Below, piece after piece: positions 1 to 15,377 of a stretch of DNA of 64,000 bases. Under the pieces are notes generated by a model. The model was given only the letters and a program-made list of their open reading frames with translations, searched no databases and had not been told where the DNA came from. Position numbers and translations under genes: made by a program. Numbering within the stretch: the stretch's first letter is position 1; the number at the start of each line of letters is the position of its first letter. The stretch lies in contig OY718807.1 in the NCBI GenBank assembly GCA_963070105.1, positions 4,499,001-4,563,000 of the forward strand. Reading direction: 5' to 3'. This DNA is from Litomosoides sigmodontis. Its lineage: Eukaryota > Nematoda > Chromadorea > Rhabditida > Onchocercidae.

Positions 1-153
1 TCCATCAGCTAAAAGTCTCAAAAACCAGCATAGAGCAGAGAGACTCCAGTGCGCCATAAGTAGATGAAATTCAAAATTAAATGCAATTAAGCTGAAATTA
101 GGTAAGCAAACTACTTACAGATATAATCTGTACCAAACTTTAATAATAAACTA

Positions 154-3741
<3,588 letters not shown>

Positions 3742-6700
3742 ATGTCTGTTTCTGCGGCTTCAACCTCAAATGCGAACAGTAGCAGTAATGAGCCAGTAAC
3801 AACTAGTGGCAGCGCCTTGGGGATATCGGAAAACCCATCTGCATCGGATGAGAAAATGTCGGTGGTGGACGCGGAAAACATTCAGACTGAGGGATCGCAG
3901 AATGGAGGAGATTCTTCGGAACAACATGATGATGTGGATAATGATGATAGTGCTACTGATGTTGGTGTTGCTGCGCCGTCAACAAATGGCTGGGAGTCGC
4001 CACGACAGGTTGATTCATTTTTTGGTTAACTTAATGTTTGCATGTAGTTTAGTAATGGTTGTGTAACCACCATTGGAGTTACATTAGTTTCGTTAAACCG
4101 CACAGACATTTCTTGAATTTTGTAGGAAGCAATTAATGGAGTCGTACAGCCGCGTGTGATTCCACCGCCAGGTAAGCCTACGCGGCATACAAATCAACTG
4201 GACTTCATGCTCAAGGAAGTTCTGAAGCCGGCGATGCGCCACAAACATGCCTGGCCATTCATGAAACCTGTAGATGCTGTACGTCTTGGGTTGCCGGTAC
4301 GTTCTTCTTCGTAACGGGTGTAAAATTCAGCTTTTGTATGCTCGTGGTATATGTTCAAACGACAGATTCGAGTATTTCGGAGTTACATGAAGGACCAGTG
4401 ATAAATGCGTAAACTTTTGAAGGATTATCACAAGGTGATCAAGCGTCCAATGGACATGAATACCATCGAGAAACGTTTGCGCAACTGTTACTACTATTCG
4501 GCAAAAGACTGCATGCAAGTAAGTAGGATCTTATTTTTTGAGTTGTGTGCGCAGAGATACTATTCGGGTTTGAAATAATGGTTCTTTTTGACAACTGGTA
4601 TTTTTTTGGTCATATTTTGTTAGCGAAATGGGTGGATGAATGTATCAGGAAATTGCAAAAATGGAATGGGTTGTTGTGTGTACACAACTGTTTGTTTCCT
4701 TTCCATGATTTGAACTAGGAAATATTTCCCGCTCTGTGGAAGCATTTAGGTAATAGGAATTTGGAAGGTGTCGTTGCTTTAAATTTATATTGTAAAGGCT
4801 GCCTTTTGCGTTTCTTTGCTTTATAAAGAATAAAGAAGTTATTTCATTTTTCCTCCGTTTCTATTAATTTTTCTGCTGAGCTGAGTAGTTATCGGTGGCT
4901 TTTCTAATAGTTTTTGTGGTTGTCACAAAGTTTTAATGATTACGAGCGGGAAATATTTCCGTATTACATTTTTTTCAATTTTATTTTGATGGCGCCTTCG
5001 GTTTTGATGGGCGCTGTTTAAAGTCATTTGCAAAGAGAACATCGCAACGCGAGCATATTTCATAAGTGATTTTCTAAACAAAAAAATAAAATCAGGATTA
5101 TGTGGCACCAATTTCATTTGAATCAATCATTTTTTGGGCTGCTTCATTTCCGTTCACTCCTAAATTTTTAGTGTTTTAAACATGGCAATGTTTTGTGTGT
5201 ATTTGTTTTGTTTTCTTATTTTCTCTGAATAGGGAGAAGAAAGCTGCTTTTTTATTATGAATTACTTTTTTCCACGGGATGTTTTTTAACGCAGTAAGCA
5301 ATGTTTCTTGGTGTGTACAACGGAGGAGGAAGTGCAGGTGCAGGCTTCTAGCTGGATACAGGCTCAAAGTTTTCTTTATCATTTTTGCTTTAGTTAATGT
5401 TTTGTCAGAATGGAGTTTTTTTGCTTCACATTAACTTTTTTTGTAATGTGCTTTTAACTTCCTTTGCCGTTGCCTATAATGCAATGTCTGGGACACTAAA
5501 CCATGCTATCTTGTTCGTGATACTGACGTGTTACTCACTGTCGAGTTTCATGCATAAAGTAGGGATGGTATCAGTAATACACAATTTTGTTTGAAAGCAA
5601 TTTATGATAATTTAGATTGTTGCTAGAAAGGATTCTTTCATAAAAGGTTTTACGGGTATGTCTGCACATAATGTAGCATGAATTCTTTTTGATTCATGCA
5701 TATCAGTGGTGTAAGAATGCATCTGTAGTTTTTGACTGTGAAATGAAGATAGCATTGTCGGGTTGTACAATTCCCAGGCGCAAAATTAGTGATAGTATTG
5801 TCGTCTGAACTGTGCAGTTTTTGACTGGGAATGCGACTTTTTTTGCAAGCTTTTGGAGGATAATTTCTAGAGGTAGTCTAATTAGTGCTGTAGTAGTGAG
5901 CACTATAATGTGAGCGAAAGATGGAATCATCATGCGTTCGTAAAAACATATATTAGTAGCTATAGGTTGATTGTGTTTTGCATGCGATCGCAGTAGTACC
6001 GAAGTAATTTTCGTCTCTACAGGCTTAATAGTCGCACGGCTAAATTTGTGCTATCACTCATTTAACACGCATGGTTTATTTCGTAGGACACTATTCTCAG
6101 TCACATGCATATTGCACATGTCAAGTGCATATGAAGTAGGATGAGGGGATAAAAGCTGAGAGAGGTTTAAGTCTCCTTGTTTTATTCATTACAAATTTGT
6201 CAGTGCCCAATTTGGTCGTGATGCGTCTACATGCCGTCCTTGCAATATACGGTTGTTTAAGGTGAATGTGGAATTTAGTTGAAATTTTAGGTATTTTAAT
6301 AAAGAGTGTGGTCATATGAGATTGGGAAGACTCTTTTATTTCGCATTTGGTCCTCAGAGTATCGTTCTGACGGTTAATTGATAGGAGGAAGAAAGGATGA
6401 CGACTTGAAAAAGAATTCTAAGATTTAGAGAATTTAACTTTTTTTGTATATTTGTAATTTTTGGTATTTTTGATGGGAGTGATTAGTAGTTAGAATTGAA
6501 CTGAGTGAACCCCTTATGCTACATATAGTGGGATTCTTTTTGCAAATTATTTTTTGAAGTTTCAAATTTCATTTCACTACCTCTATAACTTCAGAATAAG
6601 ACGTAAGCATTAAATACAAATTGGATCTTTCGAATCGTGGGGAGGAAGAAATTGTGTCCATAGGAATACATACAGCCTATTTTGTGTAGTTCGTCGTATT

Positions 6701-9700
6701 TGCCTGGGAGTGGATGGCAATTGTTGCAGCTTAAAATATTTGTTATGCAAAAACTGTTGCCACTTTAAAGCTTGAAAGAGCTAGCAGCTAAGCGCGGTTC
6801 TCTTTGTTCAGGACGTTATGACAATGTTCAACAATTGCTACACGTACAACCCTCCTGAGTACGGGGTTTATATGATGGCGAAGAACCTGGAACAGTATAT
6901 TCTCACCAAGCTCTCAACGATGCCCCCTGAAGTAAGGCTTTTAAATTGGTTACATCTGTTTCTGGTAGTTTTCAGGATTTTGAGTCCATTTTTTCCAACT
7001 GCTACAAATTCAACCAAAATGAGGACGACGTATCACTTATGTGCAAGAATGTGGAAAATTTGTACAGGGAAAAAATGAAACTGCTGCCGCCACAGGTATT
7101 TTTGAACTTTCACACTGTGCGATACATGCAGTAGTATTCCACAGGTTTGTGAATGCTTTATTTTTCTTTGCACTTTTTTGTCTCCTCTCAACCTGATATC
7201 TTTGCCTTATTTTTGAGACTTTTTGTTACAGGAAGTGGAAGTACCAAGACCAACAGCTAAGCGAATTGCTGGCAAATCAAAGAAGTCAACTGGTCGTATT
7301 GCAGTCGTTAAAGGAGGGGGTAGGTTACTCTCCAATTTATAGCCGATTTACTGCAAATTATATTCTTAGAGTCTTAGAAGTCTAAATTTCAGGTAGCCGC
7401 GAGTCATCTGTTTCTGTACAGCGTGGGGTGGCTGACAGCTCATCGATTTTGGATGCTGCAGCAAATGGAGCTATCCATGCTTCCGCATCAGCTGTAGATG
7501 ATGTTCATCCAACGTCATCGCAAGCACCAGTTCATCCCGTTCTTCCTTCGAAGGTTTTTATTTTATTTGGAAAATTTTTCGCACTCTGTGTTTTAAATTT
7601 TCTGTTAGGGTCTCAGCGATGTTGTCTACTACATTGTTTCATAAATTTTGTAATGAATATAGGTATTTTGGTACACTTTCTCAGTAAGCCTGATCTTTAG
7701 TTGGTGTATTAACTTATTTTAGGTTCAGAAAGGCGTTAAGCGAAAGGCCGATACAACAACATCATTTGGTGATGATGTCGTCACTGCTAAAATTGCAACT
7801 CGTCGAGAATCTGGGCGACCACCTAAAAAGCCGAACTACTTCATTGATTATAATCAGTTGAAGCCACGTTTTAAGGGGAAACAAACTGAACAAATGAAAT
7901 TTTGCCAGCGTCTCGTCAATGAATTATTTACGAAGGTATTAAATAGCAATGAGTTGTGTTGTGTGGTATGAAAAAGCAGCGCGTTTTATCGATGTAATGT
8001 GAAGACGATGTAATGTCCAGAAGAAATGTAAAGGCACTTTGTTGCTTGGCACCGTGGCGTTCTGTAGAGTCCCGGTTTCAAATTTTTCCGATTTTGTTGT
8101 AGAAAGTAGTGTGTTCTGAACACACATTTGGATTTAGACTGGAGTGCAGTGTGCCTTATTTGTTGTTTTTCTCACTGTAAGGTTTTATAAATAGTATATA
8201 TTTAGAAGTGTAAGTCGTTTACTTGGCCATTTCTCGAGCCTGTGGACGTCGAGGGTTTGAAACTGGAAGATTATTATGATATAGTGAAGAATCCAATGGA
8301 TTTGGGAACAATTAGGTAATGGGCTGTCGATTAATTACATTTGAAATGTTAAACTGATAACCATCGTCTACAAATATTTCGCTCTCTTGTTAAGGTTCCA
8401 TTTATTATTTTTAGATACAGTATTGTGCAGTAGGTCATTGCGTCATCTTTCATTTGGTTCTCATTTGAGTATTTTTAATACAAATAATTTTAAGAAGGAA
8501 GTTAGATGCTAAGCAGTATGCCACACCAGAAGAGCTGAGGGCCGATGTTATCTTGGTTTGCGAGAACTGTTACAAATATAATCCCACATCAGATCCTATC
8601 CATCAGCATGGTCGAGCTCTTCAGGTTATTTGTCTGAAAATCTTATTTTTCAGGAAATAATTTTCTTCTGATAATACAAATAGCACATTTTCAGAAGTAC
8701 TTTGAAGACAAGTGGCGGCAAATGCCTGAAGAAGTAGCAGTGGTTGATGAGGGGACAACATCGGTAGCTGCAACGCAAGTGGTAGTGTCTGCGATTCCTG
8801 CACCGATGAGTCACGTAGCGCCACCAGTCCATGCAATCACATCTGCTTCTACAATAGTCAAAGATGAATCAGTGATGTCTGGTCTTCCTCTTGTGCCACT
8901 GGATGTTTCGTCAGGTGTTATTGACAGTGATGAACATATTGATCTCATTTTACTTGCTTTGCAAGCTGAAACTGCCAAATGTCAGGAGAAGATATCTGAG
9001 CTTCAGCGTCATTCTCAGGAAATCCTGTCGTTGAGGTTTGATTTTAGCCGTTTTTCTCGGAAGTTTGAGGGACAGGAAATAAGAGATTAACTTCATAGAA
9101 GATACCGACGCGCAAACGTAACGATTTTGTTGTGTTGATATTGATAATGTTATAGGCTGAAACGAAGGGAGGCTCAAGCAAATCATCTGCCGGTGCCGGT
9201 TCTTTCGGCGGCCACTGTAGGTACTCTTCAGTCCTTGGTTTCAACACAGTTTTCCTTCATTGCCAGTAGCCCAACTCCGATGATGAAACCATCTGCTGTA
9301 TATCCAGCCAGTAGTGGTGCTGCTGCTGTGTCACGTAAGAAACCAGGCCGTCCTGCCAGGACCTACCAACAACAAGCTTCAGGATTGCGTACAAATAACG
9401 TTACCACAGAAATATCACAAGAGCGAGAACCGAAGCATGAAATGAACTCACCATTGAGCAAGGCTTCCCATCAACGACAGGTCCAAAATTCGGTGCATGT
9501 GTCTGCTCCAGTTGTACGTTCAACGACAGTAGTTACACCTCAGGGAACGCCCCAAAAGCCTGCAGAACAAAATGTACAAGCGTCAGTAGCGCGTAAACGG
9601 GGTCGTCAACCTGGTTCTAAAAATAAGCCGAAGGTAGATGCGACGCAGTCGGGTGTTCCAGTTGTGGATGCTGCGCCACGGCAGTCTGGATCAAGGAAGG

Positions 9701-12700
9701 TGCGTGAAGATTATGATTTCGATTCGGAAGATGAACGCACTGCGGAGCCAATGAGTTATGATGAGAAGAGACAGCTGTCACTGGATATTAACAAACTGCC
9801 TGGTGATAAGCTTAGCAGTGTAAGTTTTTACTAAACTTAATTGGTGCGGCATATGTTGGATTTCTAACGTTGCATTTTCAAAATTTTTGATTTAATATTT
9901 TGTTTTGTGGAAGGATAAGTAATAAGTTTTTATCATGTTAAAATATATGTAGAAATGAGATCATGAGTTTGCATATCTGTATGTGAACTGTACTTGGTGT
10001 TCTCCGAACTTAGTTGTATCGCGTTCCGTATTTTTAGGTTGTCAGTATTATTGAATCTAGAGAACAACTTCCTGGTTTTAATCCGGAAGAAATTGAAATT
10101 GATTTCGAGACTCTTAAACCGACTACGCTGCGTGAGTTAGAGGCATTTGTTGCGGCATGCTTGAAGAAAAAACCAAGGAAACCATACAGTATGTTTTAGC
10201 TTTTTCTAAAGCGCTCTGTTATACTTGAAAATTATGGAAACGTTGATAGTTTCATTATTGCAGCACCAAAGTCGCAGAAAGAAGTCGAGATTAAGAAGCG
10301 GGAGTTAGAAGAAAAAATCAAAGGCTTGGGTGGAATGATTACTTCAACACCTATAACTATAGGTCCGTCGTTAAACTTTTTGAAATTTTACTGAAAATTG
10401 TGACGATTATTTCTTTCTAAAGTTTCTTTTTGTAAAGCATTTTAATTTTTATTTCAGCACAAAACGGTACAAGAGCAGAACCGATGAGCATGGGTAAAAG
10501 CGGTGAGCCATCATCTTCGGAATCATCTTCCAGTGAGGATGACTCATCATCGGATTCGTCATCTTCGGATTCCTCAGATAGTGAATCAGGTTAGAGTGTT
10601 ATTTGGCAAAGTGACCTGAGGTTTAAGGACGCGTTTCCGCGTTTTATCATATTTTTATTTGTTCATCTTGTCTATTTGATCTTGCTTAGAAACTCATTTT
10701 CTTAACTTACCTCATTAGCATTTCATTGTAATTTAGTTGCTTAGTTCAACCGCTTAATATCATTTTTCGAATCGTTATTAATGCTAAATGCACCAACATA
10801 GGGCGGTAATTTATTATTGACCTAATCTTGATTGTTGATTGCTATTAAAGTTTAAAGGAACGTTGTTTCTGAATTAGAGGAGGTGCTCTTTTGATTTATT
10901 TAAATGGCGAAAGCTCGGTCATCAAGAATGTGTGATGCTCTTATTTATTCATGTAAGGTTGTGCCCGTAAGTGCAATATCTACAACAGGCAACACAGTCG
11001 CATGCAAATCTCTCGCTATAAACGGTGGTTGACGCTTGTCAATAGGGAAAGGTTTTTTTAAAAAAGAAATCGTTTTTAGAAATAAAAGCTAATGTATGGT
11101 GAAATAATTGACAAAAAATCGCGGTTCTGTGATTCACTGTCGCTTTTTCCACAAATCTCAAGGATTGTGAGAGCCGGAACTGTTTTCCATTTTCATTATT
11201 TTCGCTAATCGATGGTAGCCATCTTTTTCAAACTTTTCGGACCATCCTACTTTCCTGGATGTTTTTTATTTTTTTGCACATCACTTGTTAGAATGATTAC
11301 TGTTGCTCAGAGCGTGGGAGGAAGGTGATTATATGTAAGCGTACTCGAAAAATGAACTGTTTGCGTTGATGACCTGAAGTGGAATTGCACTTCCGGAAAG
11401 GGTTTCCTTGTTGTATTTGATACACCTTTTAAATTTAACAAAGGTGAGAGATGAAAATACTGTCTAGAGATTGTTATTCCACATTTCTATTGTGGATATT
11501 TCCTTTACTTTTTTTGTGATGTGCAAAAATTTTTTGACTACCTTTGTTTTGTCAAATTTTTTGTGTTGAACCTTGCTTTTATTACTTTCTCGCTCTTTAT
11601 TTCAAGTTTTTTTAAGTCTTTGTTCAAAAAAAGCCTACAAAAAATGGTCTTTTCAATGTTTTTGTCGTTTAGGCATAGCGTAGGAGGGATACGTATTCCA
11701 TATATAATATGACGCTGCTGCATTAAATTAAAGCATGTTTTAACTTCCGTTGTTCGTTATTCTTCTGATTGATAGAATTTATCTGGTACTTCCTATTTAT
11801 AAAACCACTGATAATAATGTCATTTTATCTTTCAAGTCTTCTCTTATCTTTGTTTCCGTGGTTCGTGTTATGGTGCATCCTTTCTTGCTATAGTTTTTCT
11901 GAAATATTTCCATTTGAAAAATGTCAATAATTGATTGATTGATTGAATGATACGATTCTCATTTCATAATACAGCGATCTTATGAGTGCTTGTTGGTAAT
12001 TAATTGCTATTTCTTGTTTTTCTGTTGTTGTGCATGGAATATTAATCATTGTTTTGTCCAGTTCGATTCCAGAAGCACGCATATTTATCATCATTCTTCA
12101 TTGATAAAATAAGTCTTTTATACTGATACCATACAGATATAGAAAATAACGTGGGAAGGAAAAGGTAGGCGTCAATCACCATTTTTACTGAAGCGAGAGT
12201 TTTGTATGTGAAGGTAAAATAATATTATCTTTGGCATAGGAGATATGTTTGAAGTGTGTAATTTGGTCATTACTGGGTTCTTTGTTAGAGCTTGAAATAA
12301 GCCTGTCGATTACTGTTTCAGAGACTGCAGGTAACACAAAATTGGAACATCAGGGACAGCGTTCTGGTGCTGAAAAATCAGAAAGTCCTGAGCATGCAAC
12401 GGAAAAGGTGAAATTCTGTCCCATAATTGGTTTACTGTGGGTAAGAGGTGCGCACAGAGGGATTGTTTTAAGTTGCTATGATGATTTAGTGTGTACTTTG
12501 AACTGGTGAACGAATTAGAATATAAAATTTATGATTTGGGTTAAAAAGTGGTTGTTTGAAGAATGAAACATCACCAGCTCAAGCATCTCCAAACAGCCAT
12601 CAGCAGGGTCCTGCGTTGCAGCATTCAACAAATCTCTTTCAGTTTGGTAATGTCAAAGGTAATTCAGCTTATCGGAATTTAAACCTGGAAGAGTTATGCG

Positions 12701-14442
12701 AAGGACAGTTGCAGGCCGGATGTTGGTTCTATGTTTCACAGTATTAAAAACAGTGTAGAAATTCCTGTAAGCTGACTGTTATATTTGTCAAGAAATTTCA
12801 TACGACTAGGAAATTTACACCAGTGCTATGCCAATGTTTTGTTTTTTAGCTTCAGCCCTTCGGCACTTTTGGAGTACTGAAAAGATTTCTTGACAAATAT
12901 AACAGTCAGCAAAAGCAAGCACTAAAATATACCAAAAAATGTGGTTGTAACACTGTGTCTGTAAAATGTAACTGGGAATATAACCTTTCAGTCAATCAAC
13001 ACAATCTGATAATCACGACTGCCAAAAAGTACTTGTGAAAGCAAATCTTCCAATGAAAGCTAACCTTGCTTTTTGCAGAAGAACAAGTGGACTGTGGTAG
13101 CGATACTTCGGCAGTGACAGGAAACCAACCTGACACTGTGGATTCGAGTAATGCTTTATCCGTTGTACCGCAAGCCCAACAAGCGCAACCGCAAGTCTCC
13201 GGGGGATCAATACTCGATCAGCTGTTGCCTGCAAAGCAGAATGGTTTGTTTAAAACACTAATTGGGCTTCATTAACTACGGAGAGCGAAAATTTAACGGG
13301 TAGTAGTAAATTTGGTCAGGCAATTGCGTGAGGTGGTTGTGCTTGATACTTTCTGAAATGCGTCACATTGAGTTGTTATCTGAAGCATTAAAATCAACCG
13401 CTTGCGAATTAATCAATTCCTTTTTGTTTATTTAGGTAAAATATACTCATGCTAAATGGAAAAAAATCGAAGAAATCATCCACAATACTAATTTTTTTTA
13501 GAAATGGAGGACAAAACTGGTGTAAAAAAATTGTCTGGATGGGATACGTTGGCAAAGAAAAGCCAGAGTGCTAGTCTGAACATGCAAACGTCAACGCAGT
13601 TTGAATTGTTTCGCAAGCATGCCAGAGAAAAGGAAGAAAAGGTTATTAGTGATTTTCAATAGAAAAAATTTGCTTTGCATTTGTTTAGTTATTGAAAATT
13701 TTTCTTGATTGTACGGAAGTAGTATCTTTTATAATAATAGCTGCATTATTTCAAATTACAGCGTAAGCAGCTAAGAGTGGAGGAAGAACGAAGGCGTCGT
13801 TTGAAAGAACAAGAAGAAAAAGAACGTGCCAAGGACCAGGCTGAGGCTGAAAATGCTGAGCTGGAGCAGAGACGACAAAATGAACTCTTGCGTCAGAAAG
13901 AACAAGTTAGATTTACAATTTGTTTTGATGAATTTGTAAGATGGCAGTATAAATAATGTAAAGGTACTACTTAAAAAAAAAGAACAATTGTAAGTTGAGG
14001 TTTGGTAATATTATAAACCTTAAAGAAACTAATATAGGGACTTGTTTTTTTTTGTCTGAGTATGCTTCACTTTTGCAGGTGTTTTTTATGTGATTTTCTT
14101 GTTAAATTTCTACCATAAAAGATTCAGAGGAAAATTGTTTTGCGTATCAATGAAGCTTACAGAATATTGTACGCGAGTATAATTTCTTAATTGGCATCCG
14201 GTATCATGTCGTTCATTGTGGGAAATTCAGATCATGGATAATTTTTAAATAATTCTTTTATAATGTTGCTGACAAAATTGGCTCACTACCAGTTTTCACC
14301 GAATTTTTCTAATGTAGTAAGAAATTACAAAAATTTTTCAAGTGGTGAGTTGCAGGAAAGACGACGTCGAGAAGCGATGAGTACAGGTGGTGATGTTACA
14401 AGCCAGATGGATTTAATGCTCAACTTTGAAGCTAATTTCTAG
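3742..14442 (+). CDS. bet-1: BET bromodomain protein, BRD4 type (two bromodomains, NET, P-TEFb motif)
   Basis: Chromatin reader that binds acetylated histones and recruits transcription factors. Exons: 3742-4008, 4126-4296, 4423-4518, 6812-6931 or 6976-7095, 7232-7319, 7393-7553, 7723-7935, 8206-8315, 8495-8624, 8695-9035, 9156-9819, 10038-10188, 10264-10362, 10458-10589, 12322-12407, 12562-12646, 13079-13243, 13502-13641, 13762-13905, 14356-14442; about 1149 residues with one of the two alternative exons. Order: acidic N-terminus; bromodomain 1 (about 98-215, with WPF, PMDM and NCYxxN); bromodomain 2 (about 350-465, [20 protein letters not shown]); AT-hook-like KKPGRP and RKRGRQ; NET domain (about 765-840); Ser/Asp tract; Arg/Glu-rich coiled coil; C-terminus ERRRREAMS...[11 protein letters not shown], matching the P-TEFb-interacting end of BRD4-long. 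All phases agree. The symbol follows the C. elegans BET gene; orthology is inferred. Confidence 0.95.
6812..6931 (+). other. Alternative exon A of bromodomain 1
   Basis: 120 nt, phase 0 on both sides, with acceptor TTCAG and donor GTAAGG. It encodes [18 protein letters not shown] and 22 further residues: the last helices of bromodomain 1, including the acetyl-lysine Asn (NCYTYN). The loop after that Asn reads PPEYGV, unlike the acidic pair of ordinary BET bromodomain 1; it resembles bromodomain 2 of vertebrate BETs (YNPP). The 2.3 kb intron before it is the longest of the gene. Confidence 0.85.
6976..7095 (+). other. Alternative exon B of bromodomain 1
   Basis: 120 nt, phase 0 on both sides, with acceptor TTTTCAG and donor GTATTT. 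It encodes [18 protein letters not shown] and 22 further residues, the same structural segment as 6812-6931, with 15 of 40 residues identical. Here the loop keeps the two acidic residues (DD) seen in canonical bromodomain 1. Joined to the preceding exon it gives an ordinary BET bromodomain 1. Confidence 0.85.
10590..12321 (+). promoter_or_regulatory. Intron with in-frame stop and poly(A) signal: possible short BET isoform end
   Basis: If the donor at 10590 is not used, the frame continues one codon (Gly) to TAG at 10592-10594, directly after the Ser/Asp tract. An AATAAA lies at 11081-11086. BRD4 of vertebrates makes a short isoform ending just after its Ser/acidic region and a long one with the P-TEFb motif; the same arrangement would exist here. 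The long form is supported by in-phase splicing to 12322. No other gene was seen in this 1.7 kb intron. Confidence 0.5.
12771..12910. repeat. Perfect 26-bp inverted repeat in a BET intron
   Basis: Arms 12771-12796 and 12885-12910 are exact reverse complements (they start GCTGACTGTTATATTTGTC), with an 88-nt spacer. The element lies in the intron between 12646 and 13079. No clear target-site duplication flanks it. It could be a small inverted-repeat transposon remnant or a transcribed hairpin. Confidence 0.85.
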
Positions 14443-15377
14443 AAGTGGTTTTCAAAGATTTTTCGTAATTTTTCTGTTTGACGTCATCTTTATTGGATAT
14501 ACTAAGCGTTTCGCTAATATAATGTTTACTTGTTTATATTATAACGTTTTAGTATTGTTTTTCAAAGTGGTCTGTTTTTAGGCTTTGATGGTAAGGCAAG
14601 GGAGCAGTTTTTTTGCTTTTGTTGTTTTGTTTTTGAATGATTTGAACATATCAGTGTTGTCGTTTCCTTCCCTTGAAATAATGAATTGGAAAATGATACA
14701 ACAAATCTCATGATTTTCTTGAATCCCCAAATACCATAAACTTACTTTTGTTAGGTGTTATAGATGTTTGCTGACGGATTTGATCGAAGCTGTTTGTCAG
14801 TTGATTTGTTTATAGGGCTATGATTTAGTTAGGGCTGGGAACGACTTGCAGGTTGAGCTCTATTTAGGGGCTGTAAAAGGACTTTTCTCCTGTTGTGCAA
14901 ACGTTGAGTGATTTTTTTGTGGAGAGCAAATGGTCGAACAACGTTATTAACAACTTATTTTCTTGTACAGTGACATGTATAGTTAAATTTGGTCTTTATA
15001 AGATTGAAAAATTCTACTTTCAGTTACTTTCCGCCTAATATTGTTTACATGCTATGCAGTAGACCACCGTCAGAGGTCCATTTGTCTTCATTTGCAAGCA
15101 TATGCACCGTTGATGTTATCAGCTTGCCTTTTCGTAGGGGTTGTTTGTTGATTGATTTCGACAAAATGTTTTTTTTTTGTTACAGTATATTTCAAGATAA
15201 CGTGACCTGAGTGAGCGTAGCCACTTATTCCTCAAAGTTGTTACTAAGTGCAAAATCTAACAAGCTGTTTTAATCGTTATGCATAAATTCAATTAATTGC
15301 TCTTTTCCCGATGTCATGCTCTTCTCATTCTAGTGGTTTAAAAGATTAAAAATTAACTGAAGTCCCTATTCATTCAG
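14443..15377 (+). other. 3' flank of the BET gene, no gene resolved
   Basis: T-rich sequence, probably the BET 3'UTR. A variant poly(A) signal AATGAA lies near 14681. A short open stretch at 15059-15150 (SRPPSEVHLSSFASICTVDV) might be an exon of the gene that follows, but I could not link it by phase. Confidence 0.35.

Noticed and set aside
12061..12090. GTTCGATTCC, a tRNA B-box look-alike
   Set aside because: The flanking bases do not form a T-stem and there is no A-box or acceptor stem at the right distance.
14356..14442. A separate small gene encoding the Arg-rich C-terminal piece
   Set aside because: It joins in phase to the preceding BET coiled-coil exons and matches the BRD4 C-terminus.
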